Source of the DNA: Desmodesmus armatus
Taxonomy: Eukaryota > Chlorophyta > Chlorophyceae > Sphaeropleales > Scenedesmaceae
DNA: 64,000 nt
Reading direction: 5' to 3'
Assembly: GCA_007449985.2 (NCBI GenBank)
Contig: VIIQ02000587.1
Span: forward strand, 248,001-312,000
The notes beneath the pieces are model-generated. The model searched no databases. It saw only the letters and a list, made by a program, of their open reading frames with translations, and was not told the DNA's origin. Shown piece after piece: positions 25,827-37,500 of this stretch. The translations under genes and the position numbers were made by a program. Position 1 is the stretch's first letter; every line of letters starts with the position of its first letter.

Positions 25827-28214
25827 TTACACAGCACTCTGCTGCAGCTGCACCTGCTTCACAGGTGGCAGCTGGCCAATGCTGTCAAACTTTCCATTCT
25901 CCCTGGGTGGCCAGGCTCGCACTGGCCGCGGCAGCCTCAAACCCTTCTTGGCAAAGTTCTCCGGCTGCAGCACACCAGCAACAGCACACCTCAGGTACAA
26001 TCCTGCTCTCCTTTCAGCATTGATGTGGTGCTATCAGGCTGACTTTAGGCTCAACCAATATCACTCAAAGGCAGGTGCAAGGCAGCACACTGGCAGAACG
26101 GAAGGCGAGCTGTATCAAAGCACTCAGCTGCAGACAGCCAGCTGCAACCCTGCACGCTGCAAAGGTCTTCTGAACCCCAGCCGCACTCGGCACAGCCCAG
26201 CTCGTACCTTCAGCAGCGCCTTGAGCCCGAGGGGTGTGTAGTATACGCGCTCCACGCTGCCCCCAGCAGCCTCCACCACCTGCAGAGCCTTGGGGCTGCA
26301 GGAGCTGACCTGGAAGTGCAGCGGCTGCTGCACCTGCTCGTTGCCCTGCAAGACACACATCATGTATCACAACACTGATCGGCTACTGTCCCGTCAGTGA
26401 TATCTTCGGCCGACATCACACCCCGCATGGTCCCCTGCGGCTGCGTCCGGCTTGACCCCCATGTCTGTAGCAATGCGGTTGTGGGCAGTGGTCAAGGTAG
26501 CATGGGCCTGGCAGTACAAGCCAGCACGATGAAACTGCAGCCAGTGGCTGGCCTAGATTGGCTGTGTGCAAATCATGGCACCAGGTTGTATCAGAACAAT
26601 GATGCACACCCTGCTGCTGCTGCTGCTGCTGTTGGCACAGCCCAGAGGAGTGCTGTGGCAGCCACACCTACTCACCGTTGCCACTAGCTCAATGCCCCAG
26701 CGGATGATCTTGGGTGCACAGCCACAGTCCCGCAGGTCCTGCAGGATGACAAGAAAATATTTTGCTTCAGCTGGTCCCTTTGAACGGTGACACAACCACT
26801 GGCTGGAGGGGGCACGTACTCCTGACACGTTCTCCTGGCAAGCAGCAGGAGGCCAGTGCAATACTGCTGCTGATGCTGTGGCTGCTGCAGCTGTACGTTG
26901 ACCGGCTCAAGTAGGTACAAGAGCAGACATTGAGGCGCTGCTGCCCCTGTTCACGGCCACCAATGTGCCTCCGCTGCTTGCAGCCACCCCAGCTTGTTGC
27001 TGGACCAAGTACCATCTGAACAGCAATCACCCCCTCCCTTGGGCTCCAGCACGTCCCATCAGCTAGTGGCCAGTGCTGCTGTTGGTGTGTGCTGTTGGCA
27101 CTGCTGCTTGCTGCTGAGCTGCTGCTGCTGCTGCTGCTGCTGCTGGCTCACCTTCATGGTGATGACCTCGTTGGCATCCAGCAGCCCCAGCTTTACCCAG
27201 CGCAGCACCCGACTCAGGCTCAGCTCCTTGTACAGCACCGGCAAGCTGCACCAGCAGCAACAGCCAGAGCAATAGGGTGACACATGAGCACATCCCAAAA
27301 AGGAAAGGTGCACCCAATTTGGCTGCTTGTACGTGCAGTAAAGCTCACCCTGGTGCGAAAAAGACAACCAACACATCTCTTGGAACCCAGCAATTGAGCT
27401 GGCTGCACATGATGACCTGATGGTGCAGGCATGCATTAGACACTGTGATGCAGTCATAGTGCAAGGCAGGTGCTGTGACAGACATTCAGTGAGAGACCAC
27501 AACAAGCCGTGTCCTTACCTGGGAGTGATCCAAACTTTGGGGAATTTCTTCATTGTGTTTTGGCCTCCATCAAACAGCAGATGTGGCTTGCCACCTGCAC
27601 AGCCAACACACTTCATGTTTAGGGTGAGCCCAGGAAGTGCAGGCCCTATGTGTTGCAGCAAACTGATGTGAAAACCTACCCTTGCGCGCCTTCTGCCCTT
27701 TGACGCCCCTGCCACAATACGTGCCGCGATCACCACCATCACCGCGACCCCAGCGTTTGAACTGCAGCACACCGTGGGAGTGGGGGTGAGTATGCGCGGC
27801 ACTCCCCAGACAATTCATGTTTGTGCGGCGTTTGTTGTGTGCTTGAAAGCTCCAAAAACTGTGCTGGCTGACCACTGGCGCTATGCTACAAAGATGCTGC
27901 CTTGCAAGCTTGGATTGCTGCTGTCAATTGAACAGGACGCCGCAACCCACCAGCTTGTTTGAGCCTGCTGCAGGCCTCAAGCGATCAAGCTGCACAACAT
28001 GCTGCGAAGATGAGGCTGCCACAGACGTATGTAACTGCTGCTGTTGCTGCCAGTTGTGCAAAGCTGTGGGTAACGGCCAGCAGTCTGTCCGTTGCTGGAT
28101 CAGGGCTGCTGCTGCTGCAGCTGCTGCTAGTGAAGGGCCTGTCAGGGTCTCAGCTAATGAGTTTGACATTTGTAAATTTCCACATTGCGCCAGAAGGCGC
28201 ACTGCACGCAGCAT
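25827..28214 (-). CDS. Mitochondrial large-subunit ribosomal protein uL15m
   Basis: Component of the mitochondrial 50S subunit, of bacterial L15 type. The start ATG at 28212-28214 opens MLRAVRLLAQCGNLQM, an Arg/Ala-rich presequence that runs to a mature start near HTSVAASSSQHVVQLDRLRP. Later exons carry the conserved Gly-rich loop FKRWGRGDGGDRGTYCGRG followed by VKGQKARKG (27.75-27.68 kb), the segment GGQNTMKKFPKVW (about 27.57-27.53 kb), LYKELSLSRVLRWVKLGLLD (about 27.2 kb), and near the end AGGSVERVYYTPLGLKALLK with the C-terminal extension KKGLRLPRPVRAWPPRENGK. The AGGSV...YYxPLGLRALL segment and the tail match plant and algal mitochondrial L15 rather than the plastid protein. It is divergent from the CCR4 gene. 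Confidence 0.88.
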
Positions 28215-28845
28215 GTGGTGGATTCAGGGGGGGTGGGGGTGGGGGTGGGGGTGGAGGTGTGGTCAAAGCTCAAGGGTGTCCGAGTTGAATATTGCCACTC
28301 AAAGGGTGTAGACCACTAGCAAGATGACAGCGTGAATTGACCAAGCCATTGCTTGCCTCTTCATTTTTGCCAAGACCCCTCTTGAACCGCAACCGACTCG
28401 AACCAGATGCAGCCACACTGTCATTGATACTTGCTACATTTTGGATGAGAACCACTGTTCGAGCTTCTGCCCCTTGCTCACGGAAACGGACGTGCCTTCG
28501 ATCTCGCTCGCTTCTGCCTGCAGCCTTCCAGTGCTGCTGGTGCTGGCGGTTTTCCCGACGTCACAGTGCTGTATGTGCCTGGATAGTATCGGCTAGCAAT
28601 GCATGGTGAGGGCTGGGGCAGCAGGGGGGCAGTTTGCTGTTTGCTGCTGTGTCTTTGGTGCTGGAGGGGTTTGTGTTGAGTTGTAGGGGCCAGCTGGCAC
28701 GTTTCTCTCTGACGTTTTCGTCCTTGCTGGTGTTTCAAGAGAGCGTGGGTGTGGCCCTTGGGGTGCCAAAGTGCTGTTACTGTTGCTGCCTGCCTGCAGA
28801 CTCCCCATGGCTTTAATAGAGCAAGCATGGTGCCAGTGAAGCTAG
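28215..28845. promoter_or_regulatory. Shared upstream region of uL15m and CCR4
   Basis: The 631 bases between the two divergent start codons must contain both promoters and 5' UTRs. A plus-strand G-run of the form (GGGGGT)n lies at about 28226-28256, right at the uL15m start. I see no clear TATA box. The assignment is by position only. Confidence 0.4.
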
Positions 28846-31800
28846 ATGAGTGTCAGCATAGTTTCTGCCAGGCTTCCCACTGGTGATACGCCTGTGTGCA
28901 GCGTCACCCTTGAGCCATATGTGTTGATAAAGCGGGGTGAAACCACCGTCACTGCCGATGACATCCCGGAGGAGGGCTCCTCTGAGCCTGGACTGCAGCT
29001 GCGCTCCAGGTGGTACCGCAGCAGCATCCCTCGCGGCGGCGCGGTGTGCAGCGTGCACCCGGAGAAGGAGGCAACCGTGCAGTGTGCTGTGTGCTTGAGG
29101 TCCAAGGTGGCGGTGCACCTCAGCTACCACTGCACGGCTGAGTGTTTCAAGCGCAGCTGGCCACAGCACCTGGAGTACCACCGGCAGGCGCATGCCAACG
29201 GTGAGGGGTCTGGCAAACCAGCAACACTCCTGCGGCAGTGAGGCAGCAGGAGGGCTGGGACACAGGGGTGGTCCTTTTTCAGTTGGACGGCTACCGCTGG
29301 GGGCATCCTCGTTAGGGGTGGTGATGTCAGCACATAGCCACATGTCAGCCCCTGCACCTTGCCTAGCGCAGCACTGGTCACGCTGGGAAGCTGCATGTGC
29401 CACAGGCTTGCCCCCATGGTGGCTGTACATATGCCACTCTATGTTGGCCAGGCTCTTGTCAGAGCAGCGTGGGTGAGTAAGGCAGTTGTTTGTACCTCTC
29501 GTATCGCAGCAAGCGCTTGGCGGGCATGTGTTTCACCACAGTTCTGACGTGCTGGTAGCTGATGTGCTGGTGGTGTGGTGCTGTCCTATGTCTACAGGGC
29601 AGGAGAATGGGCTGGACACCCCCAGCAAGCCCAGCAACACCATGTCTGCAGGCGGCGAGACATGGGTGGAGGTGGGTTGCTGCAGCAGGCTCATGTCCCA
29701 TGCCGTACCGCTCGCAGCATAAGCAGGCATGCAGCAGGCACAGTGGCAGCAGCAGTTTGTAGCTGGAACGTTGTCAGCAGCACCATGACACCAGCAGGTG
29801 CTGCACGCATAGCAGCCTACACACAGTGGCCCTTTCCTGGGGGCATACGGCAGCAGCAGGGTGGTGGGTCCGACAGTGGGTTGTGCTGGCAACATGCAGC
29901 GTGTCGAGCGCTGCCTTGGTGCTTCTTCCTGCTGTGTTTGTGCAGGTGGCGCGCAGCAGGAAGTACACGCCCAGCCAGGATGACGTTGGGTTTGTGCTGA
30001 AGTACGAATGCTCTATCTTTGACCCCAACCACCCGTACATCGACCTGGGCCGCCCCATGCTGGCATTCACGAGCAGGGTGCGGCCAGCGCCCAACCTGCC
30101 CGTGCGCAGCCTGGTCACCCTGCCGCTGCCCTACAACCTCACAAAGGCGGGGCCGAGCAGCAGGTTCACGGTGCTGTCCTACAACATGCTGGCTGACCTG
30201 TACGCCAAGGTGGGCAGCAAGCAGCTGGCGGGGGTGCAGGGCGTGGGGTAGCCTGCATATGTGTGTGCTGTCATGACATATGTGACATGACATGCTGTAC
30301 GTGCTGCGCGCCTGCTTTTGACAGCCTTGGCAGCAGGGTTGCAGCAGTGTCTGTGAAGCACTCCCTGTGCTCGGACTTTGAAAGAGCTCGCAGACTGTGC
30401 TGCAGCAGCTGCAGGCGTATCATGGCCAGCATTGGCCTTTTTCAGTCTTACCAAGCGTCAGTGGGTTTGGGCGCAGGCAGTTGTGGCATCCGCTGTGCAG
30501 GCCCGTGGACAAGCGCAGCTGGCATGCTCGTATGCTAGGCTCATAACAACTCTGCGCAATCCACCGATTGTGGAAACCTTAACAGACTTGAAACCTGATC
30601 AAGTTGAGCATGCCAGCTGTGCACGTCAGCATGTTGGCTGCCTGTGTTTGCAGCATAATTTTGGTGCTGTACTTTCGTAAAGCTGTGGCAATGAAGAGAC
30701 ATAGCCTCTGTCAGCAACGCCTCTCTCTGCAAGGTGTCTGTTGGTCGCATGCCTTGGTACGGTCCGGCCGAGTGAGCCTGTCCTGCTGCTGCTGCTTATC
30801 GCTGTTGCTGCCGTCCTGTCCTGCAGAGCGACGTGTACCACCACTGCCCGGCCTGGACGATGGCGTGGCACTACCGCAAGCGCAACCTGCTGAAGGAGCT
30901 GCTGACGCACAAGCCAGACATCATGTGCCTGCAGGAGGTGCAGAGCGACCACTTTGTTGAGTTCCTGCAGCCGGAGCTGACCAAGGCCGGGTACATGGGC
31001 ATCTACAAGAAGAAAACCACGGAGATCTTCACCGGCAGCGCCTACACCATCGACGGCTGTGCGACCTTCTTCCGGCAGGTGTGAGCGGGTTGAAAACATG
31101 CAACAGCCACCATGATCCACAGGGAGCCCCCGGGGTTTGAGGTGGAAAGCAGGCGCAGGCGCTTACCTTCAAAGTGGTGGTGTTGCTGGACTGGCAATCT
31201 GCAGTTGGCAATCCAGCATGGTTGCTCTCTGTTCCGGGCTTCTCGCCCTCTCTGGCTTACTCTCGCCTTCTTTTTCTCTGTCTTCATGCAGGAGCGCTTT
31301 CACCTGGTCAAGAAGTATGAGGTGGAGTTCAACAAGGCTGCCATCAGCCTGGCGGACCAGATGACCAACCCCCAGCAGAAGAAGGCCACCATGAACAGGC
31401 TGCTCAAGGTCAGTGGGGGGGTACAAGCTATGCCTGCCAGGATTTGAGGCTGAGTCTCATGTGGACTTGTTTATGGCTGACCCTCATGTGGGGTGTGGAA
31501 GCCTGGCTTGCGGGGTTGCGGGGAGCAATCGTTGGTGGGTGCAAACGGGCCGTTTTTTCCACAGCACTCAGTATGTTTGTTCATCTATTGACGCAACTGC
31601 ATTGATAGGCTTGGAGAGTGTGACCCAACCGCTGTATATGTGCTCAGTCTGCAGTGCGTGTGTGCTGTTGTTGCCTTGTGTGCAGGACAACGTGGCCCTG
31701 ATTGCAGTCCTGGAGATGGTGGAGCAGCAGTCTGGCAGCAAGCAGCTGCTGTGTGTGGCCAACACCCACATCCACGCCAACCCTGAGCTGAACGATGTGA

Positions 31801-33116
31801 AGCTCTGGCAGGTGCACACGCTGCTCAAGGGCCTAGAGAAGATCGCCAACAGGTGGGCGGGCCACAGCAGCTGTGTCGTCCATTAGCAAAGGTGGTGGCA
31901 GCATGCACAGAAAGTGTTGCTAGTCCACAAAAGGTGCATCCATACTGTGTGCTGTTGATGCTGGTGTACCTGGAGCTGGGTGCTGTAACCATTGGTTGTG
32001 GCCCGATTACCGTGGCCTGGCACACCTGCTGTACAGCCGAGGCTCTGTAGGGCATGCTTCTGTACACCACAGCTGAGTGGGAAAAGTGGTGCTGCCCAGT
32101 GAACAAACACCCAGTTGCACAAGGGCTCGCTGTGGTGGCTTCTCCCTTGCTGCAGTGCCGACATCCCCATGTTGGTGGCTGGTGACTTCAACAGCATCCC
32201 CGGCAGCGCCGCACACTCCCTGCTGGTCAAGGGCAGGGTGGAGCCGTCGCAGCTGGTGAGCAGGCGTGTTTATGCTGGCAGGGCCACGCGCATAACTTGG
32301 CGCAGTACGACATGGGGCATATCTTGCAGAATCTGATTGGGTAATCTGACGGCTTGATTGCAGTGGGTGTGGGCTGTAACATTTCCTGGGTGCAAGCAAG
32401 GGCATCAACCAGCTATCAGCATGCCTGTGGCTGCAACTGCTGTGTCATCACTTGTCGCATGTGGGGTGCTGTTGCAGGAGGCGTCTGTGGACCCGCTGGG
32501 GCTGCTGCGTGACACCAAGCTGCAGCACAGCCTGCCGCTGGCCAGTGCGTACGCCGCGCTGCTCGACTACCCGCCCACCAACGAGCAGCTGAAGCGCCAG
32601 CGGGCGCGGCTGGACCCAACCAACCGCGAGCCGTTGTTCACCAACTTTAACAGGTAAGGGGACTTGCCTGTTTGGTGAGATGTGCTGCACAGGCTGGCTG
32701 GCTGGCTGGCTGATGTACTGCTGGTGCATTCTTTGTGGAGATTGGTGCGGGCTGCCACATCGTACAGATGTGCTGCAGCTCGGTTCCCAAATGGTTGGAT
32801 ATTGCAGCGCTTGTTGCTGTCCTGTGGGCACAGGTGGCTGTGTGAGCAGCCTGAATGCACCCCAGCACCACACACTGCTGGTGGGAAGTCATGCTGAATG
32901 TGTCCATGGCCTGCATGCCTCTGCAGGGACTTCAAGGCGACACTGGACTATGTGCTGTACACGCGGGACAGCCTGGCGCCCTCAGGCATACTGGAGCTGC
33001 CCTCTGACACGGAGGTCATGACCAAGCCTGGTGACAGCCTGCCCAATGCAAACTGGAGCAGCGACCACGTGTGCCTGATGTCGGAGTTCCAGATTCTGCC
33101 ACACAAGAACAGCTGA
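28846..33116 (+). CDS. CCR4: CCR4-type poly(A) deadenylase (CCR4-NOT catalytic subunit)
   Basis: A 3'-5' exonuclease of the endonuclease/exonuclease/phosphatase (EEP) fold that shortens mRNA poly(A) tails within the CCR4-NOT complex. The ATG at 28846 opens MSVSIVSARLPTGD and an N-terminal zinc-finger region of MYND type (CSVHPEKEATVQCAVC, then YHCTAECFKRSWPQHLEYH), the architecture of plant CCR4a/b. Further exons include about 29.59-29.67 kb, 29946-30210, 30826-31080, 31292-31408, 31685-31851, 32153-32256, 32479-32654 and 32928-33116. EEP motifs: FTVLSYNMLAD, MCLQEVQSDHF (catalytic Glu), CVANTHIHAN, LVAGDFNSIP (Asp and Asn), and the terminal WSSDHVCLMSEF (catalytic Asp-His). Unlike yeast Ccr4 there is no leucine-rich repeat region. 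The domain is complete with no missing catalytic residue. Confidence 0.93.
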
Positions 33117-34518
33117 CATAGCAGCTGCAGCACTGCAGCAGCAGCATTATCAGCAGTCGTGTGACTGTCCGCAACTGCTAGGTCACTGGCCTGCCGCTTT
33201 CGCAGGACGTGCCGTAGCGTGTTGTGTGTAGCCCTGTAGCGCAAGGCAGGCATGTGCATTCCTGCTGTAGTGGGAGTGTACTTGTGCCGCGTGGGTTGCG
33301 GGCTCTTTGGTTTTTGCGTGTCGCAACAAGGGAGGTGCACATCACTATCACATGCTGTGCCTGGTACAGCTTGACGGTCAAGTGCTGGTTACCGTGCAGC
33401 CCTGTGAACAGGACTGCAGCTTGTTGGACCTGTCGGCGTGTGCCTGTAGGCCTGCGGCAGTGTGCTGCTGCCTTGTACCTGCGGTGTGCAACAATTCCTT
33501 GTGTGTGTGTTGCTGATTTTGTGCAGCTGGGTTGTGCAGCTGCTTTGGGTGTGGAATCAGTGTGGTGTTTGGGCTTGCAGTCGTGCTCCTCTGCATCTTG
33601 GGTGCGCCCCTGGGTGTAGTTCAAGGAGCTTAGCGTCGGTCCTGCGCCCGCCTGCGTGGGCCACACCTGTGCATATGCCGGCTTGGCCTGTAACTGCCAT
33701 TGAGTTGCCAGCCACAGTGACAGCTCCTGTGGCAGAAAGGCTAGGTTAGTTGGGCAGTGTGCAGGCAGCGTTCCAAGCTGCTTGTGGCTTGGCCCTTTGT
33801 GTCTGCGTGGTGGCTGACCCTGGTGGACAGGCCCAGGCCTGCCCCAGGAATCATGATGGGCTGTTTGCCTGTTCTGTCATCTCATGCACCATCACCAACG
33901 TGCAGGCAGCTATGCTGTTGTTTTCTGCTGGCATCGTTGATGGTTGGGTTGTCAGCAGGGAGTCATCAATAGCCTGCTGGTCCTGGCTGTGTACTCCATC
34001 TGACTGGTTTGTTTCCTCGTCACCTCTCAGGCACCGCAGCGCAATTTTGGTGGGTGCCACATCCTGTTGGCTTGCAGCTGCATTGGTTTGCAAGCAGACA
34101 GGGTCGCTCCCAGTGTGCTGCCTTATGCTACTGGAGGTGTAATAGCCTGGAGTCGTCTTCAGTTGCTTTGGTTTGGTCTTGAAATGGTGCGGGACTACGT
34201 AACTCACAGCTGTGAGCATTTCACCTCTGATGGGACAAAATCATGTACTGCATGTGCGTTCAACGCACAGGGCGTGGCTATACCACACTGCATTCGTGCT
34301 CAATCAAGTTGCTCAGCAGAACTGCCGACAAACAAACCCTAACCGCTGGTAAAGTGCGAAGGAAAACGGTCAAAACGTTTAATCATCATGACAGCTCAGC
34401 CAAGCTGGCGATTGATCAGGCTCCACCTTCTTTTTTTGGGTGATGTATATCTGCAAAATCAACGTCAACCTGCCAGTCGCTCCCCATCCTTGCTGTTGTG
34501 CATCTGCTCAAAAAGGGG
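33117..34518. other. Intergenic region between CCR4 and LRRC9
   Basis: Contains the CCR4 3' UTR and then the upstream region of the LRRC9 gene. Open frames here are short, lack domains, and follow the TG/GC-rich composition. I see no gene in it. Confidence 0.5.
33689..33693 (+). terminator. TGTAA polyadenylation signal of CCR4
   Basis: First TGTAA after the CCR4 stop at 33116, implying a 3' UTR near 590 bases. Confidence 0.35.
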
Positions 34519-37500
34519 ATGGATGACACAGATGAAGGTGATTTGCATGCCTACAGGTGCTTTGGCACAGCTATCATGCCATTCTGATACCATGGTTACT
34601 GCATCTGCAGCTCTTGCAGTGCTACTGGAAGCGAACGGGTACAGCACAGAGGATGCAGCGGAGTGCAGCAGATTGGAACAGATCACGAAGCTGGAGATGT
34701 TCCTGCAGGACTACCCAAAGGTACACAGACCTTCCAGAAAGCACTTCTCCTGTCTATCCTGGTTTTCCAAGCCTTACAGCTGCCCTCACCCTTGCCTGTG
34801 CAGATGGTGGCGCTATGCTTCTTCAGTAATTTGACGGAGCTCCGACTGATTGACCAGGTAAGAGCCTGCTGGCGTGATGAGGTCCGGTCTGAAGCACAAC
34901 AATTGGAGCTGAAACCCAAGCTGTATGCCTCTGCAGCGTATTGAGAAGATTGAAGGCCTTCAGGGCTGTCCCCACCTGAAAAAGCTGTGGCTGATTGAGA
35001 ACAGCATAAGTGTCATCGAGAACTTGGAACCCTGCACAGAATTGCAGGAGCTGTACTTGACATCGAACAGGATAACAGCAGTTGGTGGAGTGGCCCACTT
35101 GACAGGCCTGAAGGTACGCTCTTCACTGTCATGGCCAGACAACTGAACCTGATGCTGTGCATGCTGTATGTCACCTGGCATGTGGGCCTGCAGTTGCAAG
35201 AATGAAGGCCCTCTGCAGTGTAGCCCAAGAAAGTTGTTGTGTAGCGTGGCTTGCCATACATGCACCACCAGCTGGAGGCTGGTGACAGACACGTGTTTTC
35301 TTTGCAGGTACTGTGGTTGGCAGACAACTACATCAGCAGTTTGACAGGAACTGAGCAGCTGGTGGAGTTGCAGGAGCTCAACCTGGCACGAAATGACATT
35401 GCGCAGATTAGCAGCAGCCTGCTGCCTAGCAGCCGGCTCACAAGCCTGAACCTTGCAGACAACCAAATCAGCAGCTTGCAGGTGAGATGACAGCATGCCT
35501 GTGTTGGCGAGCCGCCAGCTGACGGCCAGCACGCCAATCTGTGGTTGATTCATGCAAGCCGGCACAGTTGTCGTCCCCTGTCCTGCCATGCGACATGTGC
35601 TTGAAGAACCACACATTTGACCAACATGTTGATATGACTAACCAAACCTTCCTATTGTCTCTGGGGTGTGCCTCTGTGCTGCTCTGCATTTTGTTGCAGG
35701 ATGTTGTGTCAGGACTCAGCAGCCTCACTAGCTTGCAGGATCTGTGTCTTGCAGACCCATTCTGGGGTGACTGCCCTGTCACCAGCCTCAGCAACTACCA
35801 GACCTTCATGCTGGCTCAACTGCCCCAGCTCAGCAGCCTGGATACGCTGCTGGTGGCGACAGAAACGAAAGCGGCAGCAGCAGCGACGTTTGCAAAGAAG
35901 AGGTTGTACTACAGCATGCGCAGGCGCACACTGCGGCGTGGGCTGGAGGACCTTTGCCGCCACGCCAAGGCAGCACAGCAGGTCAGACCCCTTGTTGTGT
36001 GGTCGGAGCGGCATTCTGCATGAACTGCAGCGGGGCCGCAAATCATGCAGAAGCACGTGCTTGGCTACATTTGATGCAGCAGTCGACTCTGTTTGGTGTT
36101 GGTGCTGCAGGCACAAGCAAGCCCGCTGTTGGAGGCCTATGAAGGCCTGTCACGTGCAGCCAAGCGGTTGCAGAGCCAGCAGCATGGCGGTGCTGAGGGC
36201 GCGCAGCAGCAGGTGCGTCTCGGCCTTGTCAGGTGCACCAGCATGCATCGTAATTCCGGCTGGTGTGTTCCTGCACAAGCACATGTGCTGCTGGCGGGCA
36301 GCTTCAGGCAGTCGCAGACACTGCAACTTCATGAAGTTGGTGGTGTCGTGATGGAGGATTCATCAGGGCTGGCTTGCAGCCACCAGGCACCAATGCAGCT
36401 GCATCTTTCTTTCCATAAAAGCAGTGCTCACTTCCAGCACTACTGTGCCGCTGGTCGTGATGGCTGCTCAGGTGCAGGCACTGCAGGCCTGCATGCAGGC
36501 AGTGGAACAGCACCTGGCCAGCCAGCAGCTCTCTGCCGACCAGGACTGCCGTGCAGCCAGGGCAGCGCTGCAAGCTGCCACGGCACGGCTGCAGCTTGAG
36601 CTTGGCAGCGCAGGCAACATCTGGTTGGAGGAGGGCCGCCCAAGCGACGCATGGGTGCAGTCATGTCAGGAGCTTGTGCACAGCAGCAGCTCTGGGCTGC
36701 AGGTTGGCCAAGCAAGCAGTGCGCTGCATGAAGAGTTGAAGGTGAAGCAGCTCACACACAGAGCAGCAGCCAGGGCAAAGTTGTGCGCTAGAAATCACCC
36801 TTTCAGCTGCACTGCTGCAGGAAGCAGACTGGTGGCAGAGTTCTAGAACAGTGCATTGAAAGCAAGCATGCATATGTGACATGCACGCCACATGTCCTGT
36901 CATGCGCTGCACCTGCTGCAGGTGGTGGCGGCCACACGCATCCACAACCGGCATCTGCGGACCCAGTTTGGCAGGCACTGGCAGCCGGGGGGTGCCTTTG
37001 AGTACCTCTTCTTTACTGACCCAGCAGGTGTGCTGGTTGGTGGGCCTGTGTTTTGAGTACAATTTGCAAGTAAGGCAGTTGCTGGAGTTTACAAACTACT
37101 GTGTGTACCCCTGCGTCTTGACATCCACTCGGCAGCAGTACAGCAACCTCATACAACTGCTAAACTCTATCACAATGTTGCGGTTGTCTGTTGCGTGCAG
37201 CTGACTTGGTGTCTATTGCTCAGCACGGCTTTCAGGCGGTGGTGCACAGCGGCTGTCGCCAACCACCAGCAGCAGTAAAGCTCACCAGCCACCTCAGCAC
37301 GCCAGCTGCATCGTCACAGTCAGGCAGCAGCAGCAGCACACCAGGCAGCCCTGAGCCGGAACTGCAGGTGTTGGTGTGCAGGGCTTGCCTAAGAGGGCCG
37401 TGCAAAGGACTAGCAGAAGCCGGTAAGCCAACACGCTGGTATGCATGTTGGGCTGCAGGTGCTAGTTGCTGCAACTTGATCTCCATGTAAGCATGCCTCG

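Noticed and set aside
25827..28214. Plastid or cytosolic ribosomal protein instead of mitochondrial uL15m
   Set aside because: The YYTPLGLKALLK segment, the C-terminal extension and the Arg/Ala-rich presequence fit the mitochondrial form.
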